Part shown: positions 50,653 to 63,988 of the stretch, piece after piece
Layout: the number at the start of each line of letters is the position of its first letter
Position numbering within the stretch: the first letter of the stretch is position 1
NCBI GenBank assembly: GCA_029212745.1
Contig: JARGOL010000013.1
Coordinates: 1-64,000, forward strand
Source of the DNA: Alcanivoracaceae bacterium
Lineage (GTDB): Bacteria; Pseudomonadota; Gammaproteobacteria; Pseudomonadales; Alcanivoracaceae
Length of the DNA stretch: 64,000 nt
Direction of reading: 5' to 3'
Notes under the pieces: model-generated
Database searches by the model: none
What the model saw: only the letters and a program-made list of their open reading frames with translations
Told to the model about the DNA's origin: nothing
Position numbers and translations under genes: made by a program

Positions 50653-50734
50653 TCGAACGGTGTTTGATTATTGCCCGGCGATTGCACACTGATCAATGTG
50701 GCCGCCGTTACCGGTTTTGTCGAAGGGTGTTCAA
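50653..50734. promoter_or_regulatory. Two near-identical operator-like sites upstream of TetR gene
   Basis: TCGAACGGTGTTTGA at 50653-50667 and TCGAAGGGTGTTCAA at 50720-50734 differ in three of fifteen bases and each is roughly palindromic. They lie between the TetR gene and the end of the hexapeptide transferase gene, fitting autoregulation. Confidence 0.6.
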
Positions 50735-50756
50735 TAAATCTGCGGGGGGATCCTGG

Positions 50757-51365
50757 TCAGTCCCCGCGCGCCTTCACGGGTCGTGCCGGCTGGCCGGCAA
50801 CCACGGTGTTGGCGGGTACGGCACCGGTGACCACGGCCCCCATGCCCACAATCGCTCCATCACCCACGGTGACACCATCGGTAATGCCGGCATTGGCGCC
50901 GATCCAGACATCACGACCAATGATGATGCCCCGCGAAGTGACCGGCTGCTCGCGCACCAGCCGCCCGCTGGCGGTGCCATGGTTGAAGGCGTAGATCATG
51001 GTGTGGGCGGCAATCCGGCTGTGGTCGCCAATTTCGATACCGGCACTGCCGCCATCCAGGCTGCAATGGGCATTGATACTGACATGATTGCCAATCTGGA
51101 TCGGGCCATGCAGGAAGGCATGGGCGGCAATGTGCACGCCATCACCGATGACGATGTCACGCCCGGGCTCGGCGAACAGCACGGCATCCGGGGATATGAA
51201 GCAGTCCTCACCGATGTGGACGGTTTCCAGCGCCATCAGTTCCTGCTGGATTTCGCGCTGCCAGGCCTGGGCCCATTCGCGCTGGTGCGGTTTGAGCTTC
51301 GGATACAGCCACGGCATGTGGCTGAGTCTTTTCTTGTGCTGGGCGCGGTAGCGGTCTTCGCTCAT
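50757..51365 (-). CDS. Hexapeptide-repeat acyltransferase
   Basis: From the ATG at 51365 the 202-residue product has left-handed beta-helix repeats (IGEDCFISPDAVLF, IGDGVHIAAHAFLH, IGNHVSINAHCSLD, IIGRDVWIGANAGITDGVTVGDGAIVGMGAVVTGAVPANTVVAGQPA, in part), ending in the coenzyme-A binding tail of the galactoside or maltose O-acetyltransferase kind. The acceptor is unknown. The long in-frame part to 51545 is rejected because GAGGCCCC marks the start at 51365. Confidence 0.85.
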   Translation of the reverse strand: MSEDRYRAQHKKRLSHMPWLYPKLKPHQREWAQAWQREIQQELMALETVHIGEDCFISPDAVLFAEPGRDIVIGDGVHIAAHAFLHGPIQIGNHVSINAHCSLDGGSAGIEIGDHSRIAAHTMIYAFNHGTASGRLVREQPVTSRGIIIGRDVWIGANAGITDGVTVGDGAIVGMGAVVTGAVPANTVVAGQPARPVKARGD

Positions 51366-51480
51366 GGGGCCTCGTGCGGGGCAATCGTAAAAGCCTTTAT
51401 CAATGCCGGGGCAGCGCATGCCGAAACGGCGTTTATGGTCTAGGATGACCGCTTCGAATGATCGCAGGATGGTGACAGGA

Positions 51481-52200
51481 ATGAAAACACGGCTTATTCT
51501 TCTCTCGGCACTGGTGCTGGGCAGCGCCGGGTGCGCCAATGGCAACTACAGCGAATGGTTCAACGTCGGTTCCCAGGTTGCCAGTGACATGGGTTACGGC
51601 GAGCAGGCCGACGTGGCCGGCGGCATCAAGCAGGCGCTGGAGCTAGGCAGTGAACGCGCCGCCGCCACCCTGTCAGCCGATGGCGGCTACAGCCGCGCCG
51701 GCTATCCCATTTCCCTGCCGCAGCAGCTGCAGCCGGTGGCGGATACCCTGCGCAAGGTGGGCATGGGCAGCTACGTCGACAAGGTCGAAGCGGCCATGAA
51801 TGACGGCGCCGAGAAAGCAGCGGCCGAATCGGTACCGGTGGTGAAGCAGGCGATCTCGGAAATGACCGTCACCGACGCGCTGGGTATCGTCAATGGCGGA
51901 CAGACCGCGGCCACGGATTATTTCCGCGGCAAGACGGAAACCAGTCTGCGCCAGCGCTACCAGCCGATCATTCGTGAGAACCTGCAGAAGACCGGTTTCT
52001 ATGACCAGTACCAGGCCATGCTCGGGGTGTACAACGCCCTGCCGCTGACCAGCAAACCGAACCTGGATGTGGAAGAAGTGGTCACCGAGCAGGCGCTGGA
52101 CGGTCTGTACGGGCGCATTGCCGCCGAAGAAAAACTGATCCGCCAGGACCCGGTGGGCCGGGGTAGTGCCTTGCTCGGGCGTATTTTCAGCGGGCAGTGA
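51481..52200 (+). CDS. DUF4197 lipoprotein
   Basis: From the ATG at 51481 (ACAGGA upstream) the 239-residue product has a lipobox (LGSAGC, C18), then an all-helical body with GIKQALELGSERAAATLS near 47-64 and PISLPQQLQPVADTLRKVG, which is the DUF4197 pattern. The fold is known only as a helical outer- or periplasmic lipoprotein of unclear role. It diverges from the acyltransferase gene. Confidence 0.87.
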   Translation: MKTRLILLSALVLGSAGCANGNYSEWFNVGSQVASDMGYGEQADVAGGIKQALELGSERAAATLSADGGYSRAGYPISLPQQLQPVADTLRKVGMGSYVDKVEAAMNDGAEKAAAESVPVVKQAISEMTVTDALGIVNGGQTAATDYFRGKTETSLRQRYQPIIRENLQKTGFYDQYQAMLGVYNALPLTSKPNLDVEEVVTEQALDGLYGRIAAEEKLIRQDPVGRGSALLGRIFSGQ

Positions 52201-52225
52201 CGTCAGCGGCGGGTTGCGGCTGCCG

Positions 52226-52636
52226 TCACGCGGTCGCTGCAGCACCCGCCTGGCGTGCCCGGAAAAACAGGAACAGGAAGAACAGCGCACAGGCGCCGTC
52301 CCAGACGCCGTAACCGCTGTAGAACAGCGCCACCATCACATCCTCTTCAAACAGCGCCGGCAAACGGTCGCGGTTCTCCGTCATCCAGACAATCCAGCGC
52401 ACATCGAACAGCAACTTCTCGGCAGCAAACACCAGCATCAGACCGGGCAGCTGCTGCCAGACCGGTGCCGCTGCCATGTAGGCCAGCCCCCACAGGGCAA
52501 TGATCAGGACCCCCGGCCAGGAGAAGAACAACGGGTCCTGGGCCGCCAGCAGCTCACCGTCCAGCAGTGGCGTGAGAAAACCCAGCAGCGTCAGGTTCAC
52601 AAGGCCAATAAGAATAATGGTGCGTTGCGGATTCAT
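52226..52636 (-). CDS. Small membrane protein, unknown
   Basis: The 136-residue product has four hydrophobic segments (about 6-24, 38-56, 62-76 and 103-126) with a charged VWMTENRDRLPALFEED loop. No family is recognised. It converges with the DUF4197 gene 26 bases away. Confidence 0.7.
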   Translation of the reverse strand: MNPQRTIILIGLVNLTLLGFLTPLLDGELLAAQDPLFFSWPGVLIIALWGLAYMAAAPVWQQLPGLMLVFAAEKLLFDVRWIVWMTENRDRLPALFEEDVMVALFYSGYGVWDGACALFFLFLFFRARQAGAAATA

Positions 52637-52718
52637 GCGGATTCCCCCGGGTATGTAACAACAGCTGACAGACTAGCGCGGCGCCCCCGGCAGGTACATG
52701 ACCGTCCGGGGCAGGGGC

Positions 52719-53306
52719 TCAGGCCATCCGGGCACACTGCGCGTGCCGGTAACAGTCCACCAGGTGATCGTTGACCATGCCCGTGGCCTGCATGAAGGCG
52801 TAGATGATGGTGGGGCCGACGAAGCGAAAGCCGCGTTTCTTCAGGTCCTTGCTGATGGTCTCCGACAGCGCCGTGCTGGCGGGCACGTCCGCAAGCCGGC
52901 GGAAATGGTTGACCCGGGGGCGACCGTCGATGAAACCCCAGAGGTAGGCATCAAAACTGCCATGGGCCGCCTGGACCTCGAGAAAGGCGCGGGCATTGCT
53001 GATCGCCGAGGCCACTTTCAGGCGGTTGCGGATGATGCCCGGATCGGCCAGCAGGGCGGCTTCCTTGCGGCCATCGTAGCGGGCCACCCGCTGCGGGTCG
53101 AAGCCGTCAAAGACCTGGCGGTAGTGCTCGCGCTTGCGCAGGATGGTGATCCAGCTGAGGCCCGCCTGGGCGCCCTCGAGTATCAGGAACTCGAACAGGC
53201 GCTGGTCATCATGCAGGGGCACACCCCATTCGCTGTCATGGTAGTGCCGGTAAAGCGGGTCATCCCCGCACCAGGGGCACCGTTGACTGTCTGTCTGTGC
53301 GGCCAT
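52719..53306 (-). CDS. tag: DNA-3-methyladenine glycosylase I
   Basis: From the ATG at 53306 (GGGAGACAGG upstream) the 195-residue product has RCPWCG (9-14), YHDSEWGVP (22-30), [11 protein letters not shown] (50-60) and HLVDCYRH near the end, giving the zinc cysteine/histidine set of the Tag family. It removes 3-methyladenine from alkylated DNA in base excision repair. It diverges from glyQ, the arrangement found near the origin in Pseudomonas. Confidence 0.95.
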   Translation of the reverse strand: MAAQTDSQRCPWCGDDPLYRHYHDSEWGVPLHDDQRLFEFLILEGAQAGLSWITILRKREHYRQVFDGFDPQRVARYDGRKEAALLADPGIIRNRLKVASAISNARAFLEVQAAHGSFDAYLWGFIDGRPRVNHFRRLADVPASTALSETISKDLKKRGFRFVGPTIIYAFMQATGMVNDHLVDCYRHAQCARMA

Positions 53307-53430
53307 GCCTGTCTCCCTGCCGGAACGCCCGGGCCTGCCGGGGCCCCGTATTTTCGGCCTCACGGTATCACCGGGCATATCGGGGCGCTATACTTGGCGG
53401 CTGTTTTTTGAGCCGGAAACGGACTGGTTT

Positions 53431-54441
53431 ATGTCGGATGCAACAAGCGCGGAAACGCGGGTAGATACGAGCACGTTCCAGGGCCTGATCCTGGCACTGC
53501 AACAATTCTGGGCAGAGCAGGGCTGTGTGGTCATCCAGCCGCTGGACATGGAAGTGGGCGCGGGCACCTTTCACCCGGCCACGTTCCTGCGTGCCATCGG
53601 CCCGGAAATCTGGAACGCCGCCTACGTGCAGCCGTCCCGCCGCCCCACGGACGGCCGTTACGGCGAGAACCCGAACCGGCTGCAACACTATTACCAGTTC
53701 CAGGTTGTGCTCAAGCCGTCACCGGACAACATCCAGGACCTGTACCTGGATTCACTGCGCCGCCTGGGGGTAGACCCGCAGGTACACGACATCCGTTTCG
53801 TCGAGGACAACTGGGAGTCGCCGACCCTGGGCGCCTGGGGGCTGGGCTGGGAAGTCTGGCTCAACGGCATGGAAGTCACCCAGTTCACCTACTTCCAGCA
53901 GGTGGGTGGTATCGACTGTTACCCGGTCACCGGGGAAATCACCTACGGCCTGGAACGGATCGCCATGTACCTGCAAGGGGTGGACTCGGTGTACGACCTG
54001 GTCTGGTCCGACGGCCCGTTCGGCCGGGTCAGTTACGGCGATGTTTTTCACCAGAACGAAGTGGAGCAGTCCACCTTCAACTTCGAGCACGCCAATACCG
54101 ACATGCTGTTCCGCCACTTCGATGACTTCGAGGCGGAGAGCCAGAAGCTGATTGCCGCGGACCTGCCGTTGCCGGCCTATGAATATGTATTGAAGGCCTC
54201 ACACACCTTCAACCTGCTGGACGCGCGCAAGGCCATCTCGGTCACCGAACGCCAGCGTTTCATCCTGCGCGTGCGGGCACTGGCCCGGGCCGTGGCCGAA
54301 GCCTACTTTGCCTCGCGTCATCGCGCCGGCTTCCCGCTTGCTGACGACAGCATTCGCGCCGACGTCATGGCACAGCTGGAACAACAGGCGGCCAAGGCAG
54401 CAAAACAGAAAGCCAAGGCAGACAAGAAGGGGGCGAAATAA
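53431..54441 (+). CDS. glyQ: Glycine-tRNA ligase alpha subunit
   Basis: The 336-residue product has [25 protein letters not shown] (about 14-38, in part), [21 protein letters not shown] and the class II core, ending in a Lys-rich tail ([15 protein letters not shown]). It pairs with GlyS to form the alpha2beta2 enzyme. The stop shares one base with the glyS start. The longer frame from 53305 overlaps tag and is rejected; the ribosome binding site is weak. Confidence 0.96.
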   Translation: MSDATSAETRVDTSTFQGLILALQQFWAEQGCVVIQPLDMEVGAGTFHPATFLRAIGPEIWNAAYVQPSRRPTDGRYGENPNRLQHYYQFQVVLKPSPDNIQDLYLDSLRRLGVDPQVHDIRFVEDNWESPTLGAWGLGWEVWLNGMEVTQFTYFQQVGGIDCYPVTGEITYGLERIAMYLQGVDSVYDLVWSDGPFGRVSYGDVFHQNEVEQSTFNFEHANTDMLFRHFDDFEAESQKLIAADLPLPAYEYVLKASHTFNLLDARKAISVTERQRFILRVRALARAVAEAYFASRHRAGFPLADDSIRADVMAQLEQQAAKAAKQKAKADKKGAK

Positions 54442-56507
54442 TGCAGCACGCCGATCTGTTGGTGGAACTGGGCACGGAAGAGCTGCCACCCACCGCATTG
54501 AAGTCCCTGTCAGAAGCCTTCGCCAATGAAGTGTTGCGACAGGTGGATGACGCCGGTCTTTCACATGGCGAGATGACCGTGTTTGCCAGCCCCCGTCGCC
54601 TGGCCTTTCGCATCAGCGAACTGGCGGCGCGCCAGCCGGATCGCCAGAGTGAGCGTCGCGGCCCAGCCGTCAAGGCGGCGTTCGACGGTGACGGCAACCC
54701 CACCAGGGCGGCGCAGGGTTTCGCCGAGTCCGTGGGCCTGGAGGTGAACCAGCTCGACACCATGGAAACCGACAAGGGCGCCTGGCTGGTGGCACGGGTG
54801 GAAGAGAAGGGCAAGGCACTGGCTGAGCTGCTGCCGGACTTTCTCGAGCAATCCGTGCAGCGACTGCCTATCCCCAAGCGCATGCGCTGGGGTAACCGCA
54901 AGGCGCAGTTTGTGCGCCCGGTGCAATGGCTGGTTGTGCTGCACGGCAGTGAGGTCGTGCCGCTGGAATTGCTGGAACACACCTCCGGCCGTGTTTCCAT
55001 GGGCCACCGGTTCCATGGCGTCGGGGAAATTTCCCTGGCCGATGCCGGCGAATACGAGCAGCGACTGGAAAAAGACGGTTTCGTCATCGCCGACTTCGCC
55101 CGGCGCCAGGCGATGGTGCTGGAACAATCGGAAAAGGCCGGTCGCGACGCTGGCGGCAAGGCCGCCATTGATCCGGACCTGCTGGAAGAGGTCACGGCAC
55201 TGGTGGAATGGCCGGTGGCCATGGTGGGTCGTTTCGAGGAAGAATTCCTGCGCGTGCCGCAGGAAGCCCTGATCACCACCATGGAAGAAAACCAGAAATA
55301 CTTCCCGGTACTGGATGACAACGGCAAGCTGGTCAACGCCTTTGTGTTCGTCAGCAACATCGACTCCCGCGACCGCTCGGTGGTAAGCAGCGGCAACGAG
55401 AAAGTTGTGCGTCCGCGCCTCGCCGACGCTGCCTTCTTCTACGACGTGGACTCGAAAAAGACACTGGCCCAGCACGCCGAACCGCTAAAAAATGTGGTGT
55501 TCCAGCAACAGCTGGGGTCGGTGGCAGACAAGTGCGCGCGCGTGGCTGAGCTGGCCAGCATCATCGCCCGGCAAATCGGCGGCGACGAAAGCCTGGCCCG
55601 GCAGGCCGGTGAATTGTGCAAGGCCGATCTCAGTTCCGACATGGTGTACGAGTTCGACACCATGCAGGGCACCATGGGCTATTACCTGGCCCGCAACGAG
55701 GGCCTGGACAACGAGATCGCGGAAGCCATGCGCGAGCAGTACCTTCCGCGCTTCTCGGGTGACCAGCTGCCGGCCACCCGCACTGGCCAGGCGGTGGCCC
55801 TGGCAGACAAACTGGATACGCTGGTAGGTATCTTCGGTATCGGCCAGAAGCCCACCGGTGACAAGGACCCGTTTGCCCTGCGCCGGGCCACACTGGGCAT
55901 CCTGCGCATCATCATCGAATGCGCGCTGCCGGTGGATATCGAAACACTGATCGCCGATGCCGCAGCGCTGCTGGGCGATCGCATCGACAAGGGCAACACC
56001 GCTGATGCGATCGAGTTCGTGCGCGCGCGTTACCGCGCCATGTACCAGGAGCAGGGTATCGCCACGCCGGTAATCCTGTCGGTGCTGGCCATCAATCCCA
56101 CCCGACCGCTGGACGTGGATCGTCGCATCCGTGCCGTGGCCGGCTTCCAGCAGCTGCCCGAAGCGGCAGCACTGGCGGCGGCCAACAAGCGCGTGGCCAA
56201 CATCCTTTCCAAGCACGACGGCGAGGTGAGTGGCCATGTGGACAGCGGCAAGTTCGAACAGCAGGAAGAGAATGCCCTGGCTGATGCCATCGCCACGGCC
56301 CGCGATGCCGTCGAACCACTGGCCGCTCGCGGCGATTATGCCGGCGTGCTGCAGACGCTCGCGGCGCTGCGCGCACCGGTTGACGCCTTCTTTGATACCG
56401 TCATGGTGATGGCAGACGATGCGGCGGTGCGCGACAACCGGCTGGCACTGCTGGCGTCATTGCGCGCCTTGTTCCTGCACGTTGCGGACATCTCGGAACT
56501 GGGCTGA
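54441..56507 (+). CDS. glyS: Glycine-tRNA ligase beta subunit
   Basis: The 688-residue product begins DLLVELGTEELPPTALK and contains RMRWGNRKAQFVRPVQWLV and TMEENQKYFPVLD, hallmarks of GlyS, with the C-terminal anticodon-binding domain in place. It forms the tetramer with GlyQ and is translationally coupled to it through the TAATG overlap. Confidence 0.97.
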   Translation: MQHADLLVELGTEELPPTALKSLSEAFANEVLRQVDDAGLSHGEMTVFASPRRLAFRISELAARQPDRQSERRGPAVKAAFDGDGNPTRAAQGFAESVGLEVNQLDTMETDKGAWLVARVEEKGKALAELLPDFLEQSVQRLPIPKRMRWGNRKAQFVRPVQWLVVLHGSEVVPLELLEHTSGRVSMGHRFHGVGEISLADAGEYEQRLEKDGFVIADFARRQAMVLEQSEKAGRDAGGKAAIDPDLLEEVTALVEWPVAMVGRFEEEFLRVPQEALITTMEENQKYFPVLDDNGKLVNAFVFVSNIDSRDRSVVSSGNEKVVRPRLADAAFFYDVDSKKTLAQHAEPLKNVVFQQQLGSVADKCARVAELASIIARQIGGDESLARQAGELCKADLSSDMVYEFDTMQGTMGYYLARNEGLDNEIAEAMREQYLPRFSGDQLPATRTGQAVALADKLDTLVGIFGIGQKPTGDKDPFALRRATLGILRIIIECALPVDIETLIADAAALLGDRIDKGNTADAIEFVRARYRAMYQEQGIATPVILSVLAINPTRPLDVDRRIRAVAGFQQLPEAAALAAANKRVANILSKHDGEVSGHVDSGKFEQQEENALADAIATARDAVEPLAARGDYAGVLQTLAALRAPVDAFFDTVMVMADDAAVRDNRLALLASLRALFLHVADISELG

Positions 56508-56509
56508 CA

Positions 56510-57079
56510 GTGAAGGACGCAGGCAACGCACCACTGATCATTCTTGACCGCGACGGGGTCATCAACGAGGACTCTGACGACTACATCAAGTCGCCGCAGG
56601 AATGGCGGCCCATCAACGGCGCTGCTGACGCCATCGCACGGTTGAAGCAGGCTGGTTGCACCGTGGTGGTGGCCACCAACCAGTCCGGTGTCGGCCGTGG
56701 GTACTACGACCTGGACACACTCAATGCCATCCATGAAAAGATGCATGCCCACCTGGCCGAAGCGGGTGCGCACGTGGATGGTGTGTTCTTCTGCCCCCAT
56801 GCACCGGAAGACAACTGCAACTGCCGCAAGCCAAAACCCGGGCTGGTGGACCAGATCCGTGACCATCTGTCACAGGATGTGTCCGGCGCATGGATTGTGG
56901 GTGACAGCCTGCGCGACCTGGAATGTGGCGTGACCCGGGGATGTCGCCCGGCGCTGGTACGCACCGGCAAGGGTGAGCGCACCCTGGCGAAGGGGTTGCC
57001 AGAATCACTGGGGGATGTACCTGTGTTCGATAACCTGTCAGCCTTCGTCGACGCATTTGTGGCCGGAAGCCTGTCATGA
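56510..57079 (+). CDS. gmhB: D-glycero-beta-D-manno-heptose 1,7-bisphosphate 7-phosphatase
   Basis: The 189-residue HAD enzyme has LDRDGVIN (12-19; D13 and D15 catalytic), TNQSG (56-60) and the zinc motif C95-H97-C103-C105 (CPHAPEDNCNC). It works in ADP-heptose synthesis for the LPS inner core, typical for Gram-negatives. It starts with GTG two bases after the glyS stop and overlaps plsC by four bases, so the four genes form one operon. Confidence 0.93.
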   Translation: MKDAGNAPLIILDRDGVINEDSDDYIKSPQEWRPINGAADAIARLKQAGCTVVVATNQSGVGRGYYDLDTLNAIHEKMHAHLAEAGAHVDGVFFCPHAPEDNCNCRKPKPGLVDQIRDHLSQDVSGAWIVGDSLRDLECGVTRGCRPALVRTGKGERTLAKGLPESLGDVPVFDNLSAFVDAFVAGSLS

Positions 57080-57822
57080 GCCTGATCAGTGAAGCTGCCC
57101 CGCTGGGCACCAAGATAAAGAGTGTCCTGTTTTTTCTGCTGTATAACCTGATGGGCATCGTCCACAGCCTGGTGTGCCTGCTGATGGCACCGTTCCAGGA
57201 CTTCCCGGCCCGCTATCGCTTCGTCAATCACTGGACCCGCGCCACCATGTGGCTGCTGCAACGGCTTAACGGCGTGAGCATCGAGGTGCGCGGGCTGGAG
57301 AACATTCCGGCGGACCGGCCGGTGGTGCTGATGTCCAACCACCAGAGCCAATGGGAAACCTTTTACCTGCAACTGCTGGTGTCGCCCCAGGCCACCATCC
57401 TCAAGCGCGAGCTGTTGTGGCTGCCGTTCTTCGGCTGGGGGCTGGCGCTGCTGAAACCCATCGCCATCGACCGCTCGAAAGGGACGCGCGCGCTGAAGAC
57501 CATTCTCAAGGTGGGCAAGCTGCGGCTCGACGAGGGCATCAGCGTGGTGATCTATCCGGAAGGGACACGCCAGGCGCCGGGCACCATCGGCAAGTTCAAC
57601 ACCGGCGGCAGCATGCTGGCATGCCACGCCGGCGCGGCCGTGCTGCCGGTGGTTCACAACAGCGGCGACTGCTGGCCAGCGCGGTCGTTACTGCGCAAGC
57701 CCGGCACCATCACGTTGGTGATCGGCGAACCCATCAGCTGCGACGACAAGGACGCCAAGGCACTGAATACGGAAGTGGAAGCGTGGATTCGCAACCACTA
57801 TCCGGGCCGCCTGAAAGGCTAG
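57076..57822 (+). CDS. plsC: 1-acyl-sn-glycerol-3-phosphate acyltransferase
   Basis: The 248-residue product has one N-terminal membrane segment (about 16-40), the active site NHQSQWE (88-94; H89 with Glu in place of Asp, as in many pseudomonad homologues), YPEGTRQ (160-166) and a glycine-rich GKFNTGGSMLA. It acylates lysophosphatidic acid at the inner membrane. In Pseudomonas aeruginosa the gene at this position (PA0005) is called lptA. It converges with gyrB over a strong hairpin. Confidence 0.92.
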   Translation: MSLISEAAPLGTKIKSVLFFLLYNLMGIVHSLVCLLMAPFQDFPARYRFVNHWTRATMWLLQRLNGVSIEVRGLENIPADRPVVLMSNHQSQWETFYLQLLVSPQATILKRELLWLPFFGWGLALLKPIAIDRSKGTRALKTILKVGKLRLDEGISVVIYPEGTRQAPGTIGKFNTGGSMLACHAGAAVLPVVHNSGDCWPARSLLRKPGTITLVIGEPISCDDKDAKALNTEVEAWIRNHYPGRLKG

Positions 57823-57837
57823 GGCAGGGTGGTCCTG

Positions 57838-57863
57838 CCCGGCCCTGGCAAAACAGGGCCGGG
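57838..57863. terminator. Bidirectional hairpin between plsC and gyrB
   Basis: A perfect ten-base stem (CCCGGCCCTG/CAGGGCCGGG) with a GCAAAA loop lies between the converging ends of plsC and gyrB. It lacks a long T-run, so termination strength is uncertain. Confidence 0.68.
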
Positions 57864-57874
57864 TGGTCGGCCGA

Positions 57875-61421
<3,547 letters not shown>

Positions 61422-61439
61422 AGGGGAGCAGGCGGGCAG

Positions 61440-61463
61440 GGCGGGGCACGGAGCGGCCCCGCC
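61440..61463. other. GC hairpin between dnaN and recF
   Basis: GGCGGGGC and GCCCCGCC are exact complements with an eight-base loop. It lies between the dnaN stop and the recF start. It may reduce read-through or stabilise the dnaN mRNA end. Confidence 0.5.
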
Positions 61464-61474
61464 AGTTACCGCTC

Positions 61475-62575
61475 TCAGAGCCGCATCGGCATGACCACGT
61501 ACATGGCCTGGCGTTCTTCCGGATCGGCGATCAGCGCTGAGCTGTTGCTGTCGCCCAGCTGGATCTCCACGGCGTCACCATCGACGGCGTTCATCACATC
61601 CAGCAGGTAGCTGACGTTGAACCCGATCTCGAGCTCCTGGCCACTGAACTCCACGGACACTTCTTCTTCCGCTTCTTCCTGCTCCGGGTTGTTGGCCTGG
61701 ATACTCAGGCTGCCTTCAGCGAGCTGCAGGCGAATGCCGCGGTATTTTTCATTGGAGAGAATGGCCACCCGGCTGAGTGCCTGCTTCAGGGTCTCCCGAT
61801 CAGCGGTTACCAGACGATCACTCTGCTTCGGAATCACCCGGTCGTATTCCGGGAATTTGCCGTCCACCAGCTTGGAGGTAAAGGTGATCTCGCCGGCGAT
61901 AACGCGGATGTGGTTCTTGCCCACCGTGACCGCCACTTCACCGGCCACGTCCCCAAGCAGGCGGGCCAGTTCCATCACACCCTTGCGTGGCACGATCACC
62001 TGGGCCTCGGCATCAAGCTCGGGCACTTCGGTATCGCACATGGCTAGACGGTGACCATCCGTGGCCACACTGCGGAGCAGCCCTTTGCGCAACTCGAACA
62101 GCATGCCGTTGAGGTAGTAGCGCACGTCCTGCTGGGCCATGGAGAAGCCGCTTTTCTCAATCAGGTTACGCAGTGCTGACGGCTGTACGGAGAAACGGTC
62201 ACCGCCGCTTTCTTCATCAAGGCTCGGGAATTCATTGGAGGGCAGGGTGGCCAGGGTGAAGCGGCTGCGGCCGGACCGCACCAGCAGTCGCTCGCCATCG
62301 ATCTCGAAGCGGATATCCGCCTCCGCCGGCAGGCTCTTGCAGATATCCATCAGCTTGCGCGCCGGTACGGTGGTATCACCGTCCTGCACGTCGCCATCCA
62401 GATCCAGTCGGGCAACCAGCTCCAACTCCAGGTCAGTACCAGTCATGGACAGTTTGTTACCGCTCACTTCCAGAAGCACGTTGGAGAGTACCGGCAAGGT
62501 CTGGCGACGCTCTACCACCCCTGCAACCTGCTGCAACGGTTTCAGCAGTTGTTCCCGATTGATGCTGAATTTCAT
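61475..62575 (-). CDS. dnaN: DNA polymerase III beta subunit (sliding clamp)
   Basis: The 366-residue product begins MKFSINREQLLKPLQQVAGVVERRQTLPVLSN (in part) and has the three repeated clamp domains, with TATDLELE-like TGTDLELELVARLD and the C-terminal YVVMPMRL. It encircles DNA and tethers the replicase. It follows dnaA by 30 bases and precedes recF, the usual origin order. Confidence 0.98.
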   Translation of the reverse strand: MKFSINREQLLKPLQQVAGVVERRQTLPVLSNVLLEVSGNKLSMTGTDLELELVARLDLDGDVQDGDTTVPARKLMDICKSLPAEADIRFEIDGERLLVRSGRSRFTLATLPSNEFPSLDEESGGDRFSVQPSALRNLIEKSGFSMAQQDVRYYLNGMLFELRKGLLRSVATDGHRLAMCDTEVPELDAEAQVIVPRKGVMELARLLGDVAGEVAVTVGKNHIRVIAGEITFTSKLVDGKFPEYDRVIPKQSDRLVTADRETLKQALSRVAILSNEKYRGIRLQLAEGSLSIQANNPEQEEAEEEVSVEFSGQELEIGFNVSYLLDVMNAVDGDAVEIQLGDSNSSALIADPEERQAMYVVMPMRL

Positions 62576-62605
62576 AGCTAGATTCCCGTACTTTTACTAT
62601 GGTTA

Positions 62606-63988
62606 TTACGACGTCAGGATCCGGACCAGATTCTGGTAGTCCTGTTCGAAATCCGCGTCCGCTTCCCGCAACTCTGCCACCTTCTTGCAACCGTGCATCA
62701 CCGTGGTGTGATCCCGCCCGCCAAAGCCATCGCCGATCTCCGGATAGCTGTGACTGGTCAACTCCTTGGCCAGCGACATGGCCACCTGGCGCGGACGGGT
62801 CACCGAGCGACTGCGACGCGGCGACAACAGGTCAGCGATCTTGATGTTGTAGTACTCCGCCACCACCCGCTGGATGTTATCCACGCTGACCTGGCGGGCA
62901 TGGCTGGCCAGCAGGTCCTTGAGCGCATCCTTGACCAGGCCGATATCCACCTGCTCGCCCGTGAACTGCACATGCGCGATCACCCGACGCAGGGCCCCCT
63001 CCAGCTCACGCACATTGGAGCGAATGCGCTGGGCGATGAAGAACGCAGCCTCACTGGGCAAGTCTACCTGACTTTCTTCCGCTTTCTTCTTAAGAATCGC
63101 CACCCGGGTTTCCAGTTCCGGTGGCTCCAGCGGCTGCGACAGGCCCCAGCCGAAACGCGACTTGAGCCGTTCCTCCAGCCCCTCGATCTCTTTCGGGTAC
63201 TTGTCGCAGGTCAGGATGATCTGCTGGCCGTTTTCGAGCAGGGAGTTGAAGGTGTGGAAGAACTCCTCCTGGCTCTGCTCCTTGTTGGCGAAGAACTGGA
63301 TGTCATCGATCAGCAAGGCATCAAGGGAGCGGTAGAACCGCTTGAATTCGTTGATGGTCTTGTTACGCAGGGCACTGACCATGTCCTGCACGAAGCGCTC
63401 GGAATGCAGGTAGACCACCCGTGCGTTGGGATTCTGGGCGACAATGGAATTACCCACCGCGTGCATCAGGTGGGTCTTACCCAGGCCGACACCGCCGTAC
63501 AGCAACAACGGGTTGTAGCCCTGGCTGCCGGGGTTCTCCGCCACCTGCTGCGCCGCCGCGAACGCCATGCGGTTGGCCTTGCCTTCGACAAAGGTCTCGA
63601 AGGTATAGCCACTGATGAGGTTGCTGCGGTGACGGGCTGGCGCCGGTTGCTCCACCCGCGGCGGCTCTGGCGCGGGTGTGGCTGGCTGGCGCTGGGGGGA
63701 GGGGCTGGCAGCACGTTCCGACGTCAGGTGGGAGGTGACCGGCCGCGATGTGCCCACTTCCAGCTGCAGGGCAGGCGCCGAGCCTTCTGACAGCTCCAGC
63801 ACCAGTTCGTTGAGCCGCTCCAGGTACTTGTCCCGCACCCAGTCGACCACGAACCGGTTCGGCGCATACAGCGTCAGCGCGGTACCGTCCACCGGCACCG
63901 CCTGGAGCGGACGAATCCACATATTGAACTGCTGCGACGGCAGTTCATCCTCCAGACGCGAAAGGCAGCGATCCCAAAGCTCTTGCAA
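62606..63988 (-). CDS. dnaA: Chromosomal replication initiator DnaA
   Basis: The 460-residue product has the N-terminal domain ([26 protein letters not shown], in part), a Pro-rich linker (about 85-120), the AAA+ core with [16 protein letters not shown] near 165-180, and the DNA-binding end with [15 protein letters not shown]. It opens the origin by binding DnaA boxes. It is the first gene of the dnaN-recF-gyrB operon. Only twelve bases of its upstream region are in the window, so oriC and rpmH are expected to the right. Confidence 0.98.
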   Translation of the reverse strand: MQELWDRCLSRLEDELPSQQFNMWIRPLQAVPVDGTALTLYAPNRFVVDWVRDKYLERLNELVLELSEGSAPALQLEVGTSRPVTSHLTSERAASPSPQRQPATPAPEPPRVEQPAPARHRSNLISGYTFETFVEGKANRMAFAAAQQVAENPGSQGYNPLLLYGGVGLGKTHLMHAVGNSIVAQNPNARVVYLHSERFVQDMVSALRNKTINEFKRFYRSLDALLIDDIQFFANKEQSQEEFFHTFNSLLENGQQIILTCDKYPKEIEGLEERLKSRFGWGLSQPLEPPELETRVAILKKKAEESQVDLPSEAAFFIAQRIRSNVRELEGALRRVIAHVQFTGEQVDIGLVKDALKDLLASHARQVSVDNIQRVVAEYYNIKIADLLSPRRSRSVTRPRQVAMSLAKELTSHSYPEIGDGFGGRDHTTVMHGCKKVAELREADADFEQDYQNLVRILTS

